Source: Podospora pseudoanserina
Lineage: Eukaryota; Ascomycota; Sordariomycetes; Sordariales; Podosporaceae
DNA: 64,000 nucleotides
Assembly (NCBI RefSeq): GCF_035222485.1
Contig: NW_026946672.1
Location: 682,001-746,000 of the forward strand
Direction of reading: 5' to 3'
In this document: piece after piece, positions 54,397 through 64,000 of the stretch
Position numbering within the stretch: position 1 is the stretch's first letter
Layout: every line of letters starts with the position of its first letter
The notes under the pieces: model-generated
Databases searched by the model: none
What the model was told of the DNA's origin: nothing
Seen by the model: only the letters and a program-made list of their open reading frames with translations
Made by a program: the position numbers and the translations under genes

Positions 54397-57300
54397 ATGT
54401 CGGTTCATGGCCCCGAGCCACCGGTGCCGGCCGTTGTGGCAGCAAGTGACGCCGTCGAGGTGAAGAGCTCTGAGCGAGCCAGGCAGAGAGAGATCGCAGC
54501 GTACGTCGCCCACGCCCGCGCCCAACACCTTGATCTCACTCACCTAACTGTGACCCTCCTGTGTAGTTACCTCTTGGCCGCCTCGTTCCCTCCAGATCTC
54601 CCCGCCGCTTTCGCCGAAAAGGCCACGCTGAACTCGGATCCCATCCTCAATGGCCTCACTCAACTCGGCGCCCTGCGACTGGGCTGTGACAGAGCCTTTG
54701 TGTCTCTCATCGATAGAACATACCAATATGTCGTCTCGGAGATCACGCGATCACATTCGCTTTTTGACTTGATCTCCGACCCGGGAGACACCATCGCGAT
54801 AGGTGTTTGCAAGCTGAGGAATTGCGATGGTGTGTGCCCGGCAACCATGAACGCGTTTATGGACGAGACAGGTGAATGGGTGAAAACAGGACCCGATGTC
54901 ATTGCGAATAGAACGAGATATATCATCAACAACTTCACGACACACCCCGACTACAAAGACCGCCCATATGTCAAGAATTACCCCTACTTCCGATCATACC
55001 TCGAGGTCCCTCTGGTCTCTTCGCTTGGGTACTTGATGGGAAGCTACTGCGTGGTGGACAGCAAGTTGAATGAGTTTGACGATGACGAAAAAGTGGAGAT
55101 TATGAACGAGATTGCTGCCGCCATCATGGCGCATCTGGAGAATGTTAGGATAAAGCAGAGCCGAGATCGTTCGGCCCAGCTAATACAAGGGTTAAGCGGA
55201 TTCATCAGGCATGAACCACCCTCACAGCGGCCCTCCCGTGCGAGTGCTATACCTGGGCCGGCGCCCAGCGACCTCGATCCTCCGACAACGACGGAGCAGC
55301 CGGGCGGTATTGGAGGTTCCAACGACGACGGCAAATCCGCCGGCAGAGCTGATTCGACTGATGTGCAGTCGTCTGATGGGTCTCAACGACCGGAACCGAT
55401 TAATGTCATTTCATCGTCGTCAATCGAGTCAGGCCAGTCTGGCCTCTCTTTGTTGTCGGAAGCCAGACAGACTCTTTCCGAGACACCTCCAACAACCCCG
55501 CGGGACGAGGTCAATGAGAATCCGATGGAACAACAATTGAAGACGGCTATCGCTCGCACCGATGCAGACAAAGCCGCCATTGCAAACCCACCGGCCCCTT
55601 CATCGGAAACCTCGGAATCACACGGGAGTGGCTTCATATCTTCAGCCAACATTAAAACCACCTTCTTCCGAGCCGCCGGTACCATTCGACGCTCTATGGA
55701 CATGGATGGCTTCATGTTTCTCGACGCAGTGCCAAGTTCTTATAGAGACAGGTCCGACCAGCCCACTCTGGGCAGCCAGCCAGGGATTCTCCACGACTAT
55801 GAAGAAGGCCCATTTTGCTCTGCCATTGTCAAATCTTGTCTAGGGCCCACTGGTGAAAACATTACTCACTCTTCACAGACGCGCCTGCCTGAAGTATCGC
55901 TTCAACGGTTTATCCGCGCGTTCCCTCAGGGCAAAGTGTTTACCGCTGATGAATATGGCCCGATCGATGACAGTTACGGACCTGGGAAGCGATTCCAGTC
56001 CTCTCGTCAACAACCAGACCCAGCAACTGTACGACTGAAGGATGACATTGACGCCCTATTCCGAGTTTTGCCCTCTGCCAAATACGTCGTCTTCCTGCCG
56101 TTGTGGCATTTCCAGCGCGAATGCTGGTATGCTGCCAGTCTGGGTTGGGTGGAGGACCCGACTCGGGCTATCGACATCACGGATATCGGTCTGGTATCTG
56201 CGTTCGGCAATTCCATCATGGCCGAGGTATCACGACTTGAAGCCCTCGCTGCCAGTCGCGCAAAGTCAGACTTTGTTTCATCCCTTAGCCATGAATTGCG
56301 CAGTCCACTTCATGGAATCATGGCCAGCAGCGAGTTGCTGCGAGAGAATATGTTGGACAGCCCACTCTTGTCGACTTTGGATATGCTGGATTCCTGCGCC
56401 ACAACGTTACTCGACACGTTCAACAACTTACTCGACCACGCTGTGGTGACCCACACCGGCCGGGAACGTGACCACAAGTCACCGGCTGCACAGCTCCGAG
56501 TCACTGACTTGGGGCTGCTCGTGGAGGAAGTTGTGGAAGCCATCCGTGTCGGCCACCTATCTGGGAACGCCTTCCACATGCAATCGTCGATGCTCAAGAA
56601 GATAGCAGAACCAGTTAACAGCAGCGTACCCGACCGTCCATTACTCATCACCGTCCATGTCGCGATGAAATCTGCCTGGAGAATGCCCATCAACGTCGGT
56701 GCATGGAAGCGCATCGTCATGAACATTTTTGGAAATGCCCTGAAGTACACCTTGACTGGACGAATTGAGGTGAAACTCAAAACAGTTCAGCGACTGGATA
56801 AGACAGGGAAGTCTTCTGAGCATATCTCCTTCTCGGTGCAGGACACTGGGTTGGGAATGTCTTCTGACTATTTGAAGTATCACCTGTTCACTCCGTTTTC
56901 CCAGGAAAATAGCCACTCACCGGGCATGGGCCTCGGCCTCAGCATTGTCCAGCAACTGGTCAATGACCTCGGAGGCTTCGTTGAAGTTTACAGCTCGGTT
57001 GGCATAGGCACATGCGTCGAAGTCCTCGTTCCCCTGAATAAGGATGAGACGGATTCATCGGTGGCAGTGCCTGTCCAACCCCCCCAGCAACTATTAGACG
57101 CACATCAACGCCAGCTCGCTGGTCGCACTTTGTGTCTGATCACGAGCGAAGCGTACAGTGCGTCCAACAACACTGGTCCAGGGGCCAACAAAGATCAGCG
57201 CCTTTGGACCATGAATGTCGAAAGGGCTTTGAAGTCCAACGCGGGTGAGACCCTTGGTATGACAGTGATCATACCAACACATAATGAGCCACTGCCAACC

Positions 57301-58185
57301 GCAGATATCTACGTTTTGGATTCTGGCGCGTCTCATGATACAGCACACAAAGACATTGATGACTTTATGGTCAGACATTCGCATATTGCGCCTTTGGTCT
57401 TGCTGTGCTCAGGCTCTGGGCCGCCATCATGCCTGAAGTCGAGTACAACAAAGAATCACCCTCTTCACATCCACCACCCCCTGGGCCCCAGGAAACTGGC
57501 GGCAGTATTATGCGCGGCTCTTGAAGCCAAAACGCCTCTCAACATCGACACAGTCCGGCCCATCAATTCGGCCCAAGCATCTGCCGTCGCCAAATGGATT
57601 ACGCCTGTCCCTCTCAGTCCGGGTGTTCCTGCGCTGGCGAAACTGAAAACAGAACTGGGACCAATAACCGGACCAGACCCTCGGCCGGCAGTGCCAGTGG
57701 AAGCGAAGACTAATAAGCCTATCACTTCACCAACGACGTCTAATGCTGGGGGCACCGCGCAATCCCCCTCCGCGCCCACCAGACATCTCTTGCTTGTTGA
57801 CGACAACCCCATCAACATCAAACTCCTCACACATGTGGTCCGCAAACTCAACCACACCTTTCTCACTGCAGCCAATGGCTTGGAAGCTGCACAACTTTAC
57901 AAGAAATCCCTGGAAGGCCAGGGGGCGCGGTTTGATTTGGTGTTTATGGATATCAGCATGCCCATCATGAATGGCTTCGAGGCCACACGGGAAATTAGGC
58001 AGATGGAGGCCAACGCGGGTGTTGTTGACAAAGTCAAGATTGTTGCTCTCACGGGACTAAGCAGCGACTTGAGCCGGAATGAGGCGACGGCGAGCGGGTG
58101 TGACTTGTTCCTGACGAAGCCAGTCAAGATGAATGTTGTCAGGGAGGTGCTGAATGAGCTGAACAACGATAGCGCAGGGGGGTGA
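54397..58185 (+). CDS. Hybrid sensor histidine kinase with GAF domain
   Basis: Two exons, 54397..54500 and 54567..58185, 1240 aa; the 66-nt intron (GTACGT donor, TAG acceptor) has no stop, but splicing restores the typical REIAAYLLAASFPPDLPAAF. Order: GAF-type sensor (about 50-220, FVSLIDRTYQYVVSE, YLEVPLVSSLGYLMGSYCVV), Ser/Pro-rich linker, HisKA with the phospho-acceptor His near 609 (SSLSHELRSPLHGIMAS), HATPase with N box (FGNALKYT), G1 (VQDTGLGMS) and G2 (GMGLGLSIVQQL), and a C-terminal receiver (HLLLVDDNPINIKLLTHV, phospho-Asp near 1162 in VFMDISMPIMNGFEA, Lys in FLTKPVK). It should feed the HPt/Ssk1-Skn7 phosphorelay. The signal sensed is unknown. Confidence 0.95.
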   Translation: MSVHGPEPPVPAVVAASDAVEVKSSERARQREIAAYVAHARAQHLDLTHLTVTLLCSYLLAASFPPDLPAAFAEKATLNSDPILNGLTQLGALRLGCDRAFVSLIDRTYQYVVSEITRSHSLFDLISDPGDTIAIGVCKLRNCDGVCPATMNAFMDETGEWVKTGPDVIANRTRYIINNFTTHPDYKDRPYVKNYPYFRSYLEVPLVSSLGYLMGSYCVVDSKLNEFDDDEKVEIMNEIAAAIMAHLENVRIKQSRDRSAQLIQGLSGFIRHEPPSQRPSRASAIPGPAPSDLDPPTTTEQPGGIGGSNDDGKSAGRADSTDVQSSDGSQRPEPINVISSSSIESGQSGLSLLSEARQTLSETPPTTPRDEVNENPMEQQLKTAIARTDADKAAIANPPAPSSETSESHGSGFISSANIKTTFFRAAGTIRRSMDMDGFMFLDAVPSSYRDRSDQPTLGSQPGILHDYEEGPFCSAIVKSCLGPTGENITHSSQTRLPEVSLQRFIRAFPQGKVFTADEYGPIDDSYGPGKRFQSSRQQPDPATVRLKDDIDALFRVLPSAKYVVFLPLWHFQRECWYAASLGWVEDPTRAIDITDIGLVSAFGNSIMAEVSRLEALAASRAKSDFVSSLSHELRSPLHGIMASSELLRENMLDSPLLSTLDMLDSCATTLLDTFNNLLDHAVVTHTGRERDHKSPAAQLRVTDLGLLVEEVVEAIRVGHLSGNAFHMQSSMLKKIAEPVNSSVPDRPLLITVHVAMKSAWRMPINVGAWKRIVMNIFGNALKYTLTGRIEVKLKTVQRLDKTGKSSEHISFSVQDTGLGMSSDYLKYHLFTPFSQENSHSPGMGLGLSIVQQLVNDLGGFVEVYSSVGIGTCVEVLVPLNKDETDSSVAVPVQPPQQLLDAHQRQLAGRTLCLITSEAYSASNNTGPGANKDQRLWTMNVERALKSNAGETLGMTVIIPTHNEPLPTADIYVLDSGASHDTAHKDIDDFMVRHSHIAPLVLLCSGSGPPSCLKSSTTKNHPLHIHHPLGPRKLAAVLCAALEAKTPLNIDTVRPINSAQASAVAKWITPVPLSPGVPALAKLKTELGPITGPDPRPAVPVEAKTNKPITSPTTSNAGGTAQSPSAPTRHLLLVDDNPINIKLLTHVVRKLNHTFLTAANGLEAAQLYKKSLEGQGARFDLVFMDISMPIMNGFEATREIRQMEANAGVVDKVKIVALTGLSSDLSRNEATASGCDLFLTKPVKMNVVREVLNELNNDSAGG

Positions 58186-58792
58186 GCAGGTAGCTCAGGA
58201 TAGACTGATGGGTGGTAATATTTGTGGAAGGACGCAGCAGCAGATGTGATCTTGCGTCAAATCACGCTGCTGAGATCCAACAAGGACAAACAACGGAGGC
58301 GACAGGTGCACCGGCGTCCCACCATGCATGCCAGAATAAACAGGAATGGCTAGGTGTGTTCATAACGGAGAGCAAAACCATCGCAGTACCTCGCGCCGCG
58401 GTTTGTATATATACGAAGAGACGAATCTTGACAGAATTAGGTACCGGAGTTACTGGATAGGAAACACGCCGCAGCAATACACGGATGGCACTTGGGAGCG
58501 AAAGCGCAACGTGCGAAACCCACGCCCCATACAGGAGTTTGGGGCAGTGTTATTTGGGGTTGGGATTACAAAAGGGGAGCACGAGACAACAATGGGATGA
58601 TACACAGGTATGGATATGATGATATATATATACGTTATCGAAATTATATCAAATAGAAGACTTTTTTTCTCTTCGACCACCGCAGTCTAACCCCCAAAAC
58701 CGAATGTCAAAACCCCCCCAACTCCTCCAATACCCAAAGACTAAACAAAAAGAAAGGAGTCCACATCTAATAACCCAAACCTTGGAAACAAC
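58186..58792. other. Convergent intergenic region
   Basis: 607 bp between the ends of the histidine kinase and riboflavin-kinase-domain genes. Includes an AT-rich (at)n stretch near 58619-58633. No gene seen. Confidence 0.5.
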
Positions 58793-60853
58793 TCACCTCC
58801 TAACCCAATAACCCCCCCTCCCATGCATCCTATCCTTCGCCTCGGGATCAAACCCCCTAATCCCAACCTTGTGAAGCGGCACACTCGGCACTTTGCTCGC
58901 GACTTTTTGCTTGACATCCAGAAATCTCTCCCCCATTCCTCTCTCACTCTTCTTTTGCTTCAACAGCACCGCCGCGTTTTCAGGTCCCCAATTTTCTCTC
59001 CTTCCCGGCCCAGAAAGGCAAGACAAGACCATGTGCACGTCCTGACTAAACGCCACTAGTTTGTCCTCTATCTGCGCGTTGAACCCCAGACACGGGCGAA
59101 GATACCCCATTGCAATGACTTTGATCTCCCTCCCGAGAAAACCACGGGGGAATTCGTGGAGCAGGTGGACAGCAACCTGCGGCTCTGGGGCCGCTTGCGG
59201 TCGGGAGGAGGGGAGAGGGCCGGCGGAGATGAGAGCCTCGTGCCAGACTGGCGATGGGGGCGGGGGGCAGTCGGGGGAGGAGGAGGCGGTTTTGGGCGGG
59301 AGGATGCACGCCCACCCGGCGTACACACCCCTCAGGGCGAACCTTGCTGATTCGGGGGATGTGCGCAGCAAGTTTGCGGTGGGGACGCCAAGTTCGGCGG
59401 TGGATCTCCCTGTTCCTCGGTTGACGAGGCCGGTGAATTTCAGGGGGAAGGGGGGCAAGGGGCCGGAGTCGGGGCCAATATCACGGCATGAGGAGGAGGA
59501 AGAGGAGGAGGAGGAGGAGGAGGAGCGGGAGGAGGAGATGTACGAGGTTTTTTCTTGACGGAGGGCGGCATTTTCGTTTATTTTGTCTGTGGCTACCTCA
59601 TAGGCTAGGGTTTTCACCATGCCGGGGGCGACGCGGTCGTAGCCTGCTTGGATGGGGGCGATGATGGGGTCGACGCGGGAGAGGATCACCTTTGAGCCGA
59701 CAAAGGCTACGGCTTCGAGGGGGAGGGTGGAGAGGGTTGCGCCGCGGAATTTGGACGAGTCGGTTGAGGTGCTGGCTACGCGGAAGATGGGGGAGGAGCA
59801 GAGGATTTTGCGTTTTGAGGAGGAGCTGGTTTCGTCTGCCTGACCATCAGGGGGGCCACCGGCGCAGAGGTGAAGACGAAAGTAACCGTCGTCCGAGGCT
59901 TCAGGGATGCGGACGACGTGGGTTTCGCGGGGGATGTGGGCTTTTTTGGGGCCTTTATCTTTGAGCATCTTTCTGGCAGCTTTGTCCATGTCTCTCTTCC
60001 AGCCGCGCTCGGTGTCACGCTCGACTTCGTCTGCCTGGACGGCGACGGAAGGGGTGACGTTGAACCAGTCGTCTGTGGAGCCGAAGAAGGCTTTGATCTT
60101 CATGCCGCTGTCGCCGGAGAAGCCGCGTTGTTGAAGCCATATTGAGCGATCTGGTGGGAGGGGATAGTCTGGGGCGCTGAAGATGGATATCTCAACTGAG
60201 GTGCTGGGGCCACGATAAAAGATGAGTGGTGAGGAATGTCGCAAAATGGTGTAGTGTTTTGTTGACTCGGTTGGCGGTGGGATCAAGCCACCGGCGAAAT
60301 AACGGGCTTCTGAAAGGGCGTTTTGCCAGAATGGTTTTGACTCTGCACCAGAGTTAGGTCCGGGGGTCACACCCGGCCCGAATGTCGCAGCGGCGCTGAC
60401 GGGTGTGGGAGTTGTTGGGCGTGGGCTCAGACTGGGAGACTTTAACCCGTACTGGGATAAATTCGGTAGACTGGTCTGCACCCGGAGCCGGTGACTGAGC
60501 GGCGGTGGTGGTGGTGGCGGTGGTGGTGGAAAATAGGGGCTTTGCGGGCTTCTGTCTTCGCCGCGCGACACCGGCCGGAGAGGGTCTTCAATCCGGAGTG
60601 CACCGATGCCGGGATCTACATTGACCCGCACCGGAAGTGGGGGCGGCCGGGGCGGCCTCGGCGGTGGTGGTGGAAGTGGAAGCGTCGGGAGCGGTGTATA
60701 CGGAGGTGGTGGTGGTGGTTGTTGCTCCCAGTGGTTTTCAGGGGTTGCCGTTGCCCGCAGGTCAACAGCAGGTGATGGTGGTGGACGGTAAAAGTCAGGA
60801 GCTGGTGGTCTTTGTCCAACATGCAGACACGAGGGGTGGTCCATTATCCTCAA
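58793..60853 (-). CDS. Protein with C-terminal riboflavin-kinase-like domain and proline-rich N terminus
   Basis: Single frame, 686 aa (ATG at 60853, or 60844). Residues 1-120 are dominated by poly-proline runs. A middle region (about 180-440) has a C2-like or lipid-binding look (HYTILRHSSPLIFYRG, FFGSTDDWFN, APIQAGYDRVAPGMVKTLAY). A serine homopolymer follows, then a riboflavin-kinase-like domain from about 460: FPLKFTGLVNRGTGRSTAEL, GVPTANL, LRGVYAG, VHLLHEFPRGFLGREIKVIA and GYLRPCLGF. In true riboflavin kinases GRGTxELGIPTANL binds ATP-Mg; here GRSTAELGVPTANL keeps the TAN. Whether this is the cell's FMN-making kinase or a divergent relative cannot be decided. The Ser run is a GAG/GGA microsatellite on the plus strand. 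Confidence 0.82.
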   Translation of the reverse strand: MRIMDHPSCLHVGQRPPAPDFYRPPPSPAVDLRATATPENHWEQQPPPPPPYTPLPTLPLPPPPPRPPRPPPLPVRVNVDPGIGALRIEDPLRPVSRGEDRSPQSPYFPPPPPPPPPPLSHRLRVQTSLPNLSQYGLKSPSLSPRPTTPTPVSAAATFGPGVTPGPNSGAESKPFWQNALSEARYFAGGLIPPPTESTKHYTILRHSSPLIFYRGPSTSVEISIFSAPDYPLPPDRSIWLQQRGFSGDSGMKIKAFFGSTDDWFNVTPSVAVQADEVERDTERGWKRDMDKAARKMLKDKGPKKAHIPRETHVVRIPEASDDGYFRLHLCAGGPPDGQADETSSSSKRKILCSSPIFRVASTSTDSSKFRGATLSTLPLEAVAFVGSKVILSRVDPIIAPIQAGYDRVAPGMVKTLAYEVATDKINENAALRQEKTSYISSSRSSSSSSSSSSSSCRDIGPDSGPLPPFPLKFTGLVNRGTGRSTAELGVPTANLLRTSPESARFALRGVYAGWACILPPKTASSSPDCPPPPSPVWHEALISAGPLPSSRPQAAPEPQVAVHLLHEFPRGFLGREIKVIAMGYLRPCLGFNAQIEDKLVAFSQDVHMVLSCLSGPGRRENWGPENAAVLLKQKKSERGMGERFLDVKQKVASKVPSVPLHKVGIRGFDPEAKDRMHGRGGYWVRR

Positions 60854-62223
60854 AAATACTCTCCCAAAATAACTCTAATTATAAGACCAGTTTATTTGAA
60901 GATTCAGAGTTGATGAAAACACGAATCTCAAGTTTGCTTGCTGCTCGGAAATGAACAAAATAAACAGTGGAGTAGCAGGTCTGGGCACTACGGATTGGGA
61001 CACTTGAATGTATAACCCTAACCCTATTCTATCCAAGACAACACACCCCATAGGTTTCCATCACTGTCACAAACTACTTTACCTGGAGAGATGTCAGAGA
61101 AACTGGTAGGATGCGGGTAAAGACATTGTCGTGTGTGTAGGTCATGGTATGGTGAAGATCTTCGAGACTCAAACTGCTAGGGACATCACCAATAAGGCAG
61201 TGAGCAAACTGAACATAGAATAGGTGAAATCTTAGGTGTGCCACAACAAAGACACAGGGTGACTTGGATGAGGAAGTGGCTACAGTGAACAGAAACAGAA
61301 ACTCAAGAAATGCGTCCAATAGGTACCGTAAGTCAGAGTTAACCGTGGATGTGGTCGCTGAAGTTGGGTTTCGACGATTCATTGTGTCAAGTTCTGATGT
61401 GTTGGGTAGTGTTTATCTTGAAGAGTGATTGGTGACAAGCCACCGTCTCGAGCTTCAGTAAGTGGGAGAGAAGCAATGCCGTAGAAGTGTTGGTGTGCAA
61501 AGACGAGCAAAACGGGAGCTACCTTCAGGTTTACATTGCGCATTTTGAAGAGGCACGGCGGTACCTTTATAAATCTGTTCTCAAGCTCAAGACGCAGTTG
61601 CTGTTCTCTACCTACTGGCCCGATCGTGGTTTTCAGCATCACTTCTGAAGCAGTGCCTCAGACTTCCTTCCAGTCTGGTTTTGGTTCTCGTCCGATGAAA
61701 TGGCACGATCTCGTACATCCAATCGCCTGGATTCAATGTTTCCAATGATCAGGGTCAAGATCGACCCAGTACGTACCCTCTTCTGAAATGGGCTGTCGGC
61801 CAATCAAAAGCAATCTGCCTTTGAACGATCATCCAGGCAGATATCATCTTTTGCCGGGCTTGGAGTCAAGGCATCGGAACGCGCTCCAAGGCGTCCCGCA
61901 CCCAAGCTGAGAATACGGAAAGCATGTTCCTCCCCAAAGCCAAGTTCAGTTCCCACGTTTGCTAACAGGTGATGGCCAAGCTGTGTGGTATTTTTCCTGA
62001 CCTTCCATCATCCTTCCACATTTAATGCGGCTCGAACTATCCTGATTTGAGGCCATTCACACTGCACAACACGTTCAACGCAAACAGGATACACCTCCAG
62101 CCCTGTATTCTTTTGACTTATCACCACTTTCTTGTTCGCAAGGAGATCCAAAATCTATAAGCGCGATATCCTTCTCAGGCATTTAATGGAGCTTGCATCA
62201 CAGAAGCCAAAGAAGGAATTAAA
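60854..62223. other. Intergenic, no gene seen
   Basis: 1.4 kb. Two minus-strand frames of 85-100 codons (61074-61642) have no recognisable feature. A TAACCCTAACCCTA motif sits at 61013. Confidence 0.45.
61013..61026. repeat. Interstitial telomere-like motif
   Basis: Two and one third tandem copies of the telomeric hexamer (taaccctaaccct a). A similar two-unit motif lies at 53799-53809. Confidence 0.8.
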
Positions 62224-64000
62224 ATGGGAATCTTTCAAGAGCTCGTGGAACTCTACATTTCCCGAGATCTATGTTGGAAACAGCTCATGGGGATAATGGA
62301 GGAGCGACATTCTTTCCTAGCCACGTATGCATTTTTTATATCTCCCCGCGGTAAGATTCAAGGGCAGGATCGCACTGACATTGTCCAGAACGCCACAATA
62401 CGAATATCAATTCAAGAAATGGGGACTTCGGAAGTACATGACCAAAAACTGTCTACATATCCCCATCGCGGTTGGTGTTCGGCTCCCTATGGCGAGGAAG
62501 GAGAATGACGGGATTGCTGCAAAGCCACAACTAATTTTTCATGGGAGGGTGGTTAAAGACCGTACTCTGAGGCGAAAAGGAATCTTGACTCCTTTGAGAG
62601 AAAGCCATCCTGAGGTTTATAAGCAAGGTAAGTCGTGTCCAGTGCTCTAAACACTCCGCCACGCTGTCTGCTGACATTCTTCTTTGAATGTAGAACGTTC
62701 GAAAACACCTCCGGGCATGCAAGTTGGCCGGCAGTCAAGGAGCCTCTGGGCAACAATCAAGAGTTCGCATCTACCCATTGACAGCCTCGAGCTCAAGTTA
62801 GTCAAGCAAATTGGAGGTATGTCGCATCAAAGTATTGTTCTGAAGGAGTATCAGAAGCCTCTGACGTTGCTTTTTGCTTACCAAAGAGAAAACAATTCTG
62901 CCTTCGGATCTTGTGACTTTCGAACTTCACCGACATCCCTGGTTGTGAGCATGCGTGATATTCGCTGTACGTACAGCGGTATATCCGAGAGCCTTTCTGC
63001 TCTGGAGTACGCCTGCATCTGCGGAAACCTCAAATTAGCGCACCTACTCATCGACCTGGGCCACCCAATTTGCGAAGCATCGAGCGGCTGGAAAAGGAGT
63101 CTTCTCGTACTGGCCATTTTAGGATGGAACGAACGCAAATCACGGGCTAATCGCAGCAAGACACGACGCGTTTGGAATATGGATTGCGAGTCTTGGACTT
63201 GTCATACAAGTCACGAAACCCAGAAGCTGATGGCATTTCTCCAGGTCTTGATTCGGTCGAATGCGAAGATACAGCCGCCAAGTCGAATGCAGGATGGCCG
63301 CGGTCCCGTCTCCCTCGCAGGAGATCGTTCAAGCGATCCCCTCATCATCGCGCTCAACGAGGGCCACACACCTTTAACAGCGGCATCTCTGTATCATAAT
63401 ACAGCCGTCGTCGATGAGCTTCTAGTCTTTGGAGCAAATATTCTTGACCGATGTCAGGCCGGCCCCTCGGCCCTTGCATTATGCATCTCGAACTTCTGGA
63501 ACTATCCGACACCGCAGGCGACGTCTTTTCCCATATCTTGGATTCCTTACTATGATTCGGACCCCGACATCGACGTTTGCGAGTCAGCCGTTCTGAAAAT
63601 CGCCACCCGCTACCTAAGCCAACCTTCTTCATCAAGCATCGAGATCCAAACGCCTAACAAAGCTCTTCCTCTGGTGTGGAGCACGCCCAATCCACTATAA
63701 TGCCTCTCACTTGCAAGAAATGATTCGAAATAGAGGAAAGGGCTATTTACACCTCATTGTAGCGAAGCATGCCAATCTTCCAGGCAAGTTTATATTATCT
63801 GTTTTCAGGTTGGCTGAGGGTGGAGATTGCTTCTGGTTTGATTGCATCATGGATGATCGCAAAAGCCACAGTGCCGAGCTCGACTTCTTCACCAAGGCAC
63901 TTCAAGTCTCCAAGATCCACAGAAGGCTGAATCCTGAGCTGCTCGAGCCACTCAAATATCTGGAGTATTATCCAAAGGATAGCGTCGTCAAGTTCCTCGA
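62224..64000 (+). CDS. Clr5-domain ankyrin-repeat protein (3' end cut by window)
   Basis: The start at 62224 opens a Clr5 domain: FQELVELYISRDLCWKQLMG, IMEERHSFLAT, then after a 70-nt intron (62322..62391, GTATGC donor) TPQYEYQFKKWGLRKYMTKN. A second intron at 62628..62693 (GTAAGT, TAG) leads to the body with ankyrin-like repeats (SALEYACICGNLKLAHLLID, HTPLTAASLYHNTAVVDELL). A possible third intron, 62821..62886, has no stop in frame. The first body frame ends at 63698, but an overlapping frame (RLTKLFLWCGARPIHYNASH) continues to the window edge, so a further intron around 63550-63640 or a frameshift must join them. Such proteins are numerous in Sordariomycetes; function unknown. Confidence 0.72.

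Noticed and set aside
61074-61642. Two minus-strand frames upstream of the Clr5 gene
   Set aside because: No family features and weak start contexts; not enough to call genes.
1-64000. CRISPR arrays, prokaryotic operons or ribosome binding sites
   Set aside because: The window is clearly fungal nuclear DNA; no regularly spaced repeats or Shine-Dalgarno context occur.

Overview
The window is nuclear DNA of a filamentous ascomycete, most likely a Sordariomycete (Sordariales-like). The signs are short spliceosomal introns (about 45-130 nt, GTRNGT donors, CTRAC-like branch sites), GC-rich third codon positions, a fungal ERG24, an ATG27, a secreted AA9-CBM1 LPMO, a GH3 beta-glucosidase, AflR-like Zn2Cys6, DUF6594, CorA-like and Clr5 proteins. 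There is no operon structure and there are long gene-poor stretches. Exon models below were built by eye from open frames, splice signals and phase.

Layout. 0-7 kb is ordinary: a partial pathogen-related (SnoaL-like) protein, ATG27, the C-14 sterol reductase ERG24 and the eight-exon Sm D2 gene. 9-24 kb is sparse, with two secreted cellulose-degrading enzymes (GH3 and AA9-CBM1), an AflR-like regulator, a CYTH-like protein, a small unknown protein and an intron-containing tRNA-Pro. 24-41 kb is an accessory-looking region: a diverged inverted repeat, a CorA-like membrane protein, a protein kinase, two unknown proteins, a DUF6594 membrane protein, and at least four tiny genes that appear to be one undescribed paralogous family with a conserved phase-0 intron.

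41.6-44.6 kb holds the most exciting unit: a clear viperin (RSAD2) homologue divergent from an adenylate/UMP-CMP-kinase-like gene, followed tail-to-tail by a thiamine-triphosphatase-like CYTH gene. A 12-bp element is identical in the viperin/kinase promoter and in the CYTH promoter, with a one-mismatch third copy, which suggests co-regulation. By analogy with the vertebrate RSAD2-CMPK2 neighbours, this could be a fungal ddhNTP-making module with a built-in triphosphate-handling enzyme.

45-51 kb has an MDR oxidoreductase, a small His-rich ORF, an MFS transporter divergent from an HxxxD acyltransferase, and tRNA-Ser. 51-64 kb has an ankyrin protein, a GAF-hybrid histidine kinase, a riboflavin-kinase-domain protein with a long proline-rich N terminus, and a Clr5-ankyrin gene cut by the right edge.
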